From positions 27,300,836 to 27,364,835 of the forward strand of contig OY829538.1 in NCBI GenBank assembly GCA_963691705.1: 64,000 nt of DNA, written 5' to 3'. Below, piece by piece: positions 53,401-63,200 of this stretch; the first letter of the stretch is position 1, and the number at the start of each line of letters is the position of its first letter. The notes beneath the pieces are model-generated. The model was not told where the DNA came from, made no database searches, and worked only from the letters and a program-made list of their open reading frames with translations. The stretch comes from Viola odorata. Taxonomy: Eukaryota > Streptophyta > Magnoliopsida > Malpighiales > Violaceae. A program made the translations under genes and the position numbers.

Positions 53401-56400
53401 CCTAAACCAGTCCTTGCACCACAACCTGCTCGTCCACCAAATCCTCCATCAGCTACTTCTAGTACCTCCCAGACAGATTCCCACAACTTAGCAACCCTTG
53501 CAGCTCGGACTGAGCTCCTGTGTGAGCTCTTTGAGCTCCAGCAAAAAACTGCTAGCGGTAAATTGACCCGGAGGCCGTTGTACATGCCAAGATAAAGATG
53601 ATGGTCATAGGGTCTGTCATAACCCATCAGGTTGTTCAAGCTAGCTCTCTCAATGTTAAAACCTGTGATTTACATATTATTTCTTTGATTAAACCACTTG
53701 GTCTCCACTGTCTAGATGGAGTGGGTTTCTTCCATATAGAGAAAGGCTTTCTTTTCATGAGTACGGGTTTCACAATCAAGGTGGACCAGATCTTCAGCCA
53801 CAAGAACAAAGGGAACTACAAATTTCCTCCACTGCATGCAGAAGGCAACCCTGTTCTACCTCTTGATGTAGATCTGCCCCCACCAGCTCCGGAACCTAAG
53901 CCAGTCCTTGCACCACAACCTGCTCGTCCACCAAATCCTCCATCAGCTGCTTCTAGTACCTCCCAGACAGATTCCCACAACTTAGTAACCCTCGCAGCTC
54001 GGACTGAGCTCCTGTGTGAGCTCTTTGAGCTCCAGCAAAAAACTGCTAGCGGTAAATTGACCCGGAGGCCGTTGTACATGCCAAGATAAAGATGATGACC
54101 TCGGGGTCTGTCATCACCCATCAGGTTGTTCAAGCTAGCTCTCTCAATGTTAAAACCTATGATTTACATGTTTTTTCTTTGATTAAACCACTTGGTCTCC
54201 ACTGTCTAGATGGAATGGGTATCTTCCATATAGAGAAAGGTTTTCTTTTGATGAATACAGGTCTCACAATCAAGGTAGACCAGATCTTCAGCCACAAGAA
54301 CAAAGGGAACTACAAATTTCCTCCACTGCATGCAGAAGGCAACCCTGTTCTACCTCTTGATGTAGATCTGCCCCCACCAGCTCCTGAACCTAAACCAGTC
54401 CTTGCACCACAACCTGCTCGTCCACCAAATCCTCCATCAGCTGCTTCTAGTACCTCCCAGACAGATTCCCACAACTTAGCAACCCTTGCAGCTCGGACTG
54501 AGCTCCTGTGTGAGCTCTTTGAGCTCCAGCAAAAAACTGCTAGCGGTAAATTGACCCGGAGGCCGTTGTACATGCCAAGATAAAGATGATGGTCATAGGG
54601 TCTGTCATAACCCATCAGGTTGTTCAAGCTAGCTCTCTCAATGTTAAAACCTGTGATTTACATATTATTTCTTTGATTAAACCACTTGGTCTCCACTGTC
54701 TAGATGGAGTGGGTTTCTTCCATATAGAGAAAGGCTTTCTTTTCATGAGTACGGGTTTCACAATCAAGGTGGACCAGATCTTCAGCCACAAGAACAAAGG
54801 GAACTACAAATTTCCTCCACTGCATGCAGAAGGCAACCCTGTTCTACCTCTTGATGTAGATCTGCCCCCACCAGCTCCGGAACCTAAGCCAGTCCTTGCA
54901 CCACAACCTGCTCGTCCACCAAATCCTCCATCAGCTGCTTCTAGTACCTCCCAGACAGATTCCCACAACTTAGTAACCCTCGCAGCTCGGACTGAGCTCC
55001 TGTGTGAGCTCTTTGAGCTCCAGCAAAAAACTGCTAGCGGTAAATTGACCCGGAGGCCGTTGTACATGCCAAGATAAAGATGATGACCTCGGGGTCTGTC
55101 ATCACCCATCAGGTTGTTCAAGCTAGCTCTCTCAATGTTAAAACCTATGATTTACATATTATTTCTTTGATTAAACCACTTGGTCTCCACTGTCTAGATG
55201 GAATGGGTATCTTCCATATAGAGAAAGGTTTTCTTTTGATGAATACAGGTCTCACAATCAAGGTAGACCAGATCTTCAGCCACAAGAACAAAGGGAACTA
55301 CAAATTTCCTCCACTGCATGCAGAAGGCAACCCTGTTCTACCTCTTGATGTAGATCTGCCCCCACCAGCTCCTGAACCTAAACCAGTCCTTGCACCACAA
55401 CCTGCTCGTCCACCAAATCCTCCATCAGCTGCTTCTAGTACCTCCCAGACAGATTCCCACAACTTAGCAACCCTTGCAGCTCGGACTGAGCTCCTGTGTG
55501 AGCTCTTTGAGCTCCAGCAAAAAACTGCTAGCGGTAAATTGACCCGGAGGCCGTTGTACATGCCAAGATAAAGATGATGGTCATAGGGTCTGTCATAACC
55601 CATCAGGTTGTTCAAGCTAGCTCTCTCAATGTTAAAACCTGTGATTTACATATTATTTCTTTGATTAAACCACTTAGTCTCCACTGTCTAGATGGAATGG
55701 GTTTCTTCCATATAGAGAAAGGTTTTCTTTTGATGAATACAGGTCTCACAATCAAGGTGGACCAGATCTTCAGCCACAAGAACAAAGGGAACAACAAATT
55801 TCCTCCACTGCATGCAGAAGGCAACCCTGTTCTACCTCTTGATGTAGATCTGCACCCACCAGCTCCTGCACCTCAGCCAGTCCTTGCACCACAACCTGCT
55901 CGTCCACCAAATCCTCCATCAGCTGCTTCTAGTACCTCCCAGCCAGATTCCCACAACTTAGCAACCCTCGCACCTCGGATTGAGCTCTTGTGTGAGCTCT
56001 TTGAGCTCCAGCAAAAAACTGGTAGCAGTAAATTGACCCGGAGGCCGTTGTACATGCCAAGATAAAGATGATGGTCATAGGGTCTGTCATAACCCATCAG
56101 GTTGTTCAAGCTAGCTCTCTCAATGTTAAAACCTGTGATTTACATATTATTTCTTTGATTAAACCACTTGGTCTCCACTGTCTAGATGGAGTGGGTTTCT
56201 TCCATATAGAGAAAGGCTTTCTTTTCATGAGTACGGGTTTCACAATCAAGGTGGACCAGATCTTCAGCCACAAGAACAAAGGGAACTACAAATTTCCTCC
56301 ACTGCATGCAGAAGGCAACCCTGTTCTACCTCTTGATGTAGATCTGCCCCCACCAGCTCCTGAACCTAAGCCAGTCCTTGCACCACAACCTGCTCGTCCA

Positions 56401-58615
56401 CCAAATCCTCCATCAGCTGCTTCTAGTACCTCCAAGACAGATTCCCACAACTTAGCAACCCTCGCAGCTCGGACCGAGCTCCTATGTGAGCTCATTGAGC
56501 TCCAGCAAAAAACTGCTAGCGGTAAATTGACCCGGAGGCCGTTGTACATGCCAAGATAAAGATGATGACCTCGGGGTCTGTCATCACCCATCAGGTTGTT
56601 GAAGCTAGCTCTCTCATTGTTAAAACCTATGATTTACATGGTTTTTCTTTGATTAAACCACTTGGTCTCCACTGTCTAGATGGAATGGGTTTCTTCCATA
56701 TAGAGAAAGGTTTTCTTTTGATGAATACAGGTCTCACAATCAAGGTAGACCAGATCTTCAGCCACAAGAACAAAGGGAACTACAAATTTCCTCCACTGCA
56801 TGCAGAAGGCAACCCTGTTCTACCTCTTGATGTAGATCTGCCCCCACCAGCTCCTGAACCTAAACCAGTCCTTGCACCACAACCTGCTCGTCCACCAAAT
56901 CCTCCATCAGCTGCTTCTAGTACCTCCCAGACAGATTCCCACAACTTAGCAACCCTTGCAGCTCGGACTGAGCTCCTGTGTGAGCTCTTTGAGCTCCAGC
57001 AAAAAACTGCTAGCGGTAAATTGACCCGGAGGCCGTTGTACATGCCAAGATAAAGATGATGGTCATAGGGTCTGTCATAACCCATCAGGTTGTTCAAGCT
57101 AGCTCTCTCAATGTTAAAACCTGTGATTTACATATTATTTCTTTGATTAAACCACTTGGTCTCCACTGTCTAGATGGAGTGGGTTTCTTCCATATAGAGA
57201 AAGGCTTTCTTTTCATGAGTACGGGTTTCACAATCAAGGTGGACCAGATCTTCAGCCACAAGAACAAAGGGAACTACAAATTTCCTCCACTGCATGCAGA
57301 AGGCAACCCTGTTCTACCTCTTGATGTAGATCTGCCCCCACCAGCTCCGGAACCTAAGCCAGTCCTTGCACCACAACCTGCTCGTCCACCAAATCCTCCA
57401 TCAGCTGCTTCTAGTACCTCCCAGACAGATTCCCACAACTTAGTAACCCTCGCAGCTCGGACTGAGCTCCTGTGTGAGCTCTTTGAGCTCCAGCAAAAAA
57501 CTGCTAGCGGTAAATTGACCCGGAGGCCGTTGTACATGCCAAGATAAAGATGATGACCTCGGGGTCTGTCATCACCCATCAGGTTGTTCAAGCTAGCTCT
57601 CTCAATGTTAAAACCTATGATTTACATGTTTTTTCTTTGATTAAACCACTTGGTCTCCACTGTCTAGATGGAATGGGTATCTTCCATATAGAGAAAGGTT
57701 TTCTTTTGATGAATACAGGTCTCACAATCAAGGTAGACCAGATCTTCAGCCACAAGAACAAAGGGAACTACAAATTTCCTCCACTGCATGCAGAAGGCAA
57801 CCCTGTTCTACCTCTTGATGTAGATCTGCCCCCACCAGCTCCTGAACCTAAACCAGTCCTTGCACCACAACCTGCTCGTCCACCAAATCCTCCATCAGCT
57901 GCTTCTAGTACCTCCCAGACAGATTCCCACAACTTAGCAACCCTTGCAGCTCGGACTGAGCTCCTGTGTGAGCTCTTTGAGCTCCAGCAAAAAACTGCTA
58001 GCGGTAAATTGACCCGGAGGCCGTTGTACATGCCAAGATAAAGATGATGGTCATAGGGTCTGTCATAACCCATCAGGTTGTTCAAGCTAGCTCTCTCAAT
58101 GTTAAAACCTGTGATTTACATATTATTTCTTTGATTAAACCACTTGGTCTCCACTGTCTAGATGGAGTGGGTTTCTTCCATATAGAGAAAGGCTTTCTTT
58201 TCATGAGTACGGGTTTCACAATCAAGGTGGACCAGATCTTCAGCCACAAGAACAAAGGGAACTACAAATTTCCTCCACTGCATGCAGAAGGCAACCCTGT
58301 TCTACCTCTTGATGTAGATCTGCCCCCACCAGCTCCGGAACCTAAGCCAGTCCTTGCACCACAACCTGCTCGTCCACCAAATCCTCCATCAGCTGCTTCT
58401 AGTACCTCCCAGACAGATTCCCACAACTTAGTAACCCTCGCAGCTCGGACTGAGCTCCTGTGTGAGCTCTTTGAGCTCCAGCAAAAAACTGCTAGCGGTA
58501 AATTGACCCGGAGGCCGTTGTACATGCCAAGATAAAGATGATGACCTCGGGGTCTGTCATCACCCATCAGGTTGTTCAAGCTAGCTCTCTCAATGTTAAA
58601 ACCTATGATTTACAT
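50330..58615 (+). repeat. Right-domain 7-mer HOR tract, 3,458 bp, about 2.4 copies
   Basis: Monomers repeat at an offset of 3,458 bp (7 x 494): 51128/54586/58044, 52116/55574, 52610/56068, 53104/56562 and 53598/57056. The order is two 'GTCATAGGG' units followed by alternating 'ACCTCGGGG' and 'GTCATAGGG' units. The match starts inside monomer 50140 and ends at 55157/58615 (A at 55158, G at 58616). Copies differ by a few substitutions: ACTACATGC near 51857, GCACCTCGG near 55973, and CCACCACC near 52889 against CCCCCACC in the next copy. Every monomer here is exactly 494 bp with an intact frame. Confidence 0.88.
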
Positions 58616-59031
58616 GTTTTTTCTTTGATTAAACCACTTGGTCTCCACTGTCTAGATGGAATGGGTATCTTCCATATAGAGAAAGGTTTTCTTTTGATGA
58701 ATACAGGTCTCACAATCAAGGTAGACCAGATCTTCAGCCACAAGAACAAAGGGAACTACAAATTTCCTCCACTGCATGCAGAAGGCAACCCTGTTCTACC
58801 TCTTGATGTAGATCTGCCCCCACCAGCTCCGGAACCTAAGCCAGTCCTTGCACCACAACCTGCTCGTCCACCAAATCCTCCATCAGCTGCTTCTAGTACC
58901 TCCCAGACAGATTCCCACAACTTAGTAACCCTCGCAGCTCGGATTGAGCTCCTGTGTGAGCTCTTTGAGCTCCAGCAAAAAACTGGTAGCAGTAAATTGA
59001 CCCGGAGGCCGTTGTACATGCCAAGATAAAG
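58538..59031 (+). repeat. Mosaic monomer with segments of three subtypes
   Basis: The 5' part is of the ACCTCGGGG / GGGTATCTTCC subtype. The middle has GCTCCGGAACCTAAG and TTAGTAACC, typical of the neighbouring GTCATAGGG subtype (for example 58044). The 3' end has CGGATTGAG and GGTAGCAGT, otherwise seen only in the units at 52116, 55574 and 61996. It sits where the next unit of the 7-mer would be expected, and that unit is missing afterwards, which suggests exchange with loss of a monomer. Confidence 0.83.
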
Positions 59032-59523
59032 ATGATGGTCATAGGGTCTGTCATAACCCATCAGGTTGTTCAAGCTAGCTCTCTCAATGTTAAAACCTGT
59101 GATTTACATATTATTTCTTTGATTAAACCACTTGGTCTCCACTGTCTAGATGGAGTGGGTTTCTTCCATATAGAGAAAGGCTTTCTTTTCATGAGTACGG
59201 GTTTCACAATCAAGGTGGACCAGATCTTCAGCCACAAGAACAAAGGGAACTACAAATTTCCTCCACTGCATGCAGAAGGCAACCCTGTTCTACCTCTTGA
59301 TGTAGATCTGCCCCCACCAGCTCCTGAACCTAAGCCAGTCCTTGCACCACAACCTGCTCGTCCACCAAATCCTCCATCAGCTGCTTCTAGTACCTCCCAG
59401 ACAGATTCCCACAACTTAGCAACCCTCGCAGCTCGGACTGAGCTCCTGTGTGAGCTCTTTGAGCTCCAGCAAAAAACTGCTAGCGGTAAATTGACCCGGA
59501 GGCCGTTGTACATGCCAAGATAA
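59032..59523 (+). other. Representative intact 163-codon satellite ORF, function unknown
   Basis: One open frame fills the monomer: ATG ATG at the start, 163 codons, TAA, then 2 nt (AG) before the next unit's ATGATG. Residues 1-92 are mixed, with hydrophobic stretches but no clear membrane segment or signal peptide. Residues 93-115 are proline-rich (PPPAP, PKPV, PQPARPP, NPP). Residues 116-125 are Ser/Thr-rich. Residues 128-147 (LATLAARTELLCELFELQQK) could form an amphipathic helix. The tail 153-163 is basic (KLTRRPLYMPR). Met54 is an internal in-frame start. Proline codons use varied third bases, which suits coding ancestry. I recognise no family. Because 494 is not divisible by 3, successive ORFs lie in different frames and cannot fuse. 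No promoter, Kozak-specific context or poly(A) signal is evident. Intact copies number 71 of 129. It is most likely a satellite ORF and not a functional gene. Confidence 0.5.
59440..59466 (+). other. Triple GAGCTC palindrome cluster within the monomer
   Basis: GAGCTC occurs at 59440-59445, 59452-59457 and 59461-59466, with spacings of 12 and 9 bp. The cluster is present in most monomers and supplies the microhomology used in the 21-bp deletion. In the ORF it encodes the repeated Glu-Leu pairs of the C-terminal helix. Confidence 0.8.
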
Positions 59524-60209
59524 AGATGATGACCTCGGGGTCTGTCATCACCCATCAGCTTGTTCAAGCTCGATCTCTCAATGTTAAAACCTATGATTTA
59601 CATGTTTTTTCTTTGATTAAACCACTTGGTCTCCACTGTCTAGATGGAATGGGTTTCTTCCATATAGAGAAAGGTTTTCTTTTGATGAATACAGGTCTCA
59701 CAATCAAGGTAGACCAGATCTTCAGCCACAAGAACAAAGGGAACTACAAATTTCCTCCACTGCATGCAGAAGGCAACCCTGTTCTACCTCTTGATGTAGA
59801 TCTGCCCCCACCAGCTCCTGAACCTAAACCAGTCCTTGCACCACAACCTGCTCGTCCACCAAATCCTCCATCAGCTACTTCTAGTACCTCCCAGACAGAT
59901 TCCCACAACTTAGCAACCCTTGCAGCTCGGACTGAGCTCCTGTGTGAGCTCTTTGAGCTCCAGCAAAAAACTGCTAGCGGTAAATTGACCCGGAGGCCGT
60001 TGTACATGCCAAGATAAAGATGATGGTCATAGGGTCTGTCATAACCCATCAGGTTGTTCAAGCTAGCTCTCTCAATGTTAAAACCTGTGATTTACATATT
60101 ATTTCTTTGATTAAACCACTTGGTCTCCACTGTCTAGATGGAGTGGGTTTCTTCCATATAGAGAAAGGCTTTCTTTTCATGAGTACGGGTTTCACAATCA
60201 AGGTGGACC

Positions 60210-63200
60210 AGATCTTCAGCCACAAGAACAAAGGGAACTACAAATTTCCTCCACTGCATGCAGAAGGCAACCCTGTTCTACCTCTTGATGTAGATCTGCC
60301 CCCACCAGCTCCGGAACCTAAGCCAGTCCTTGCACCACAACCTGCTCGTCCACCAAATCCTCCATCAGCTGCTTCTAGTACCTCCCAGACAGATTCCCAC
60401 AACTTAGTAACCCTCGCAGCTCGGACTGAGCTCCTGTGTGAGCTCTTTGAGCTCCAGCAAAAAACTGCTAGCGGTAAATTGACCCGGAGGCCGTTGTACA
60501 TGCCAAGATAAAGATGATGACCTCGGGGTCTGTCATCACCCATCAGGTTGTTCAAGCTAGCTCTCTCAATGTTAAAACCTATGATTTACATGTTTTTTCT
60601 TTGATTAAACCACTTGGTCTCCACTGTCTAGATGGAATGGGTATCTTCCATATAGAGAAAGGTTTTCTTTTGATGAATACAGGTCTCACAATCAAGGTAG
60701 ACCAGATCTTCAGCCACAAGAACAAAGGGAACTACAAATTTCCTCCACTGCATGCAGAAGGCAACCCTGTTCTACCTCTTGATGTAGATCTGCCCCCACC
60801 AGCTCCTGAACCTAAACCAGTCCTTGCACCACAACCTGCTCGTCCACCAAATCCTCCATCAGCTGCTTCTAGTACCTCCCAGACAGATTCCCACAACTTA
60901 GCAACCCTTGCAGCTCGGACTGAGCTCCTGTGTGAGCTCTTTGAGCTCCAGCAAAAAACTGCTAGCGGTAAATTGACCCGGAGGCCGTTGTACATGCCAA
61001 GATAAAGATGATGGTCATAGGGTCTGTCATAACCCATCAGGTTGTTCAAGCTAGCTCTCTCAATGTTAAAACCTGTGATTTACATATTATTTCTTTGATT
61101 AAACCACTTGGTCTCCACTGTCTAGATGGAGTGGGTTTCTTCCATATAGAGAAAGGCTTTCTTTTCATGAGTACGGGTTTCACAATCAAGGTGGACCAGA
61201 TCTTCAGCCACAAGAACAAAGGGAACTACAAATTTCCTCCACTGCATGCAGAAGGCAACCCTGTTCTACCTCTTGATGTAGATCTGCCCCCACCAGCTCC
61301 GGAACCTAAGCCAGTCCTTGCACCACAACCTGCTCGTCCACCAAATCCTCCATCAGCTGCTTCTAGTACCTCCCAGACAGATTCCCACAACTTAGTAACC
61401 CTCGCAGCTCGGACTGAGCTCCTGTGTGAGCTCTTTGAGCTCCAGCAAAAAACTGCTAGCGGTAAATTGACCCGGAGGCCGTTGTACATGCCAAGATAAA
61501 GATGATGACCTCGGGGTCTGTCATCACCCATCAGGTTGTTCAAGCTAGCTCTCTCAATGTTAAAACCTATGATTTACATATTATTTCTTTGATTAAACCA
61601 CTTGGTCTCCACTGTCTAGATGGAATGGGTATCTTCCATATAGAGAAAGGTTTTCTTTTGATGAATACAGGTCTCACAATCAAGGTAGACCAGATCTTCA
61701 GCCACAAGAACAAAGGGAACTACAAATTTCCTCCACTACATGCAGAAGGCAACCCTGTTCTACCTCTTGATGTAGATCTGCCCCCACCAGCTCCTGAACC
61801 TAAACCAGTCCTTGCACCACAACCTGCTCGTCCACCAAATCCTCCATCAGCTGCTTCTAGTACCTCCCAGACAGATTCCCACAACTTAGCAACCCTTGCA
61901 GCTCGGACTGAGCTCCTGTGTGAGCTCTTTGAGCTCCAGCAAAAAACTGCTAGCGGTAAATTGACCCGGAGGCCGTTGTACATGCCAAGATAAAGATGAT
62001 GGTCATAGGGTCTGTCATAACCCATCAGGTTGTTCAAGCTAGCTCTCTCAATGTTAAAACCTGTGATTTACATATTATTTCTTTGATTAAACCACTTAGT
62101 CTCCACTGTCTAGATGGAATGGGTTTCTTCCATATAGAGAAAGGTTTTCTTTTGATGAATACAGGTCTCACAATCAAGGTGGACCAGATCTTCAGCCACA
62201 AGAACAAAGGGAACAACAAATTTCCTCCACTGCATGCAGAAGGCAACCCTGTTCTACCTCTTGATGTAGATCTGCACCCACCAGCTCCTGCACCTCAGCC
62301 AGTCCTTGCACCACAACCTGCTCGTCCACCAAATCCTCCATCAGCTGCTTCTAGTACCTCCCAGCCAGATTCCCACAACTTAGCAACCCTCGCAGCTCGG
62401 ATTGAGCTCTTGTGTGAGCTCTTTGAGCTCCAGCAAAAAACTGGTAGCAGTAAATTGACCCGGAGGCCGTTGTACATGCCAAGATAAAGATGATGGTCAT
62501 AGGGTCTGTCATAACCCATCAGGTTGTTCAAGCTAGCTCTCTCAATGTTAAAACCTGTGATTTACATATTATTTCTTTGATTAAACCACTTGGTCTCCAC
62601 TGTCTAGATGGAGTGGGTTTCTTCCATATAGAGAAAGGCTTTCTTTTCATGAGTACGGGTTTCACAATCAAGGTGGACCAGATCTTCAGCCACAAGAACA
62701 AAGGGAACTACAAATTTCCTCCACTGCATGCAGAAGGCAACCCTGTTCTACCTCTTGATGTAGATCTGCCACCACCAGCTCCTGAACCTAAGCCAGTCCT
62801 TGCACCACAACCTGCTCGTCCACCAAATCCTCCATCAGCTGCTTCTAGTACCTCCAAGACAGATTCCCACAACTTAGCAACCCTCGCAGCTCGGACCGAG
62901 CTCCTATGTGAGCTCATTGAGCTCCAGCAAAAAACTGCTAGCGGTAAATTGACCCGGAGGCCGTTGTACATGCCAAGATAAAGATGATGACCTCGGGGTC
63001 TGTCATCACCCATCAGGTTGTTGAAGCTAGCTCTCTCATTGTTAAAACCTATGATTTACATGGTTTTTCTTTGATTAAACCACTTGGTCTCCACTGTCTA
63101 GATGGAATGGGTTTCTTCCATATAGAGAAAGGTTTTCTTTTGATGAATACAGGTCTCACAATCAAGGTAGACCAGATCTTCAGCCACAAGAACAAAGGGA

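Larger units (their letters stand above)
59032..59525 (+). repeat. Reference 494-bp satellite monomer (intact type)
   Basis: This unit is a convenient reference because it has the full length and an open frame. Landmarks in order: ATGATG start; boundary cassette of the 'GTCATAGGG...CATAACCC' type; GCTAGC palindrome near offset 50; T-rich stretch (TTATTTCTTTGATTAAA); the CATATAGAGAAAGG motif; the CCAGATCTTCAGCCACAAG motif; 10-bp palindrome CTGCATGCAG at 59266-59275; a C-rich proline-coding tract; three GAGCTC hexamers at 59440-59466; and the strongly conserved end GACCCGGAGGCCGTTGTACA. Neighbouring units on both sides join with no spacer beyond the 2 nt between TAA and ATG. Confidence 0.95.
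59032..60209 (+). repeat. Monomers joining two HOR phases; second mosaic unit at 59526
   Basis: The 59526 monomer begins like 50140 (CATCAGCTTG, AAGCTCGATC) and from 59819 on resembles 53104 and 62984 (CCTGAACCTAAA, CAGCTACTTCT). The monomer at 60020 then continues like 53598 and 63478. The segment therefore links the 9,386-bp and the 3,458-bp offsets. Confidence 0.78.

Noticed and set aside
59266..59275. CTGCATGCAG palindrome as a specific operator or CENP-B box
   Set aside because: It is a perfect 10-bp palindrome but does not match the known CENP-B box, and it is destroyed (CTGCCTGCAG, CTGCCTCCAG) in many +1 A units without other consequence visible in sequence.
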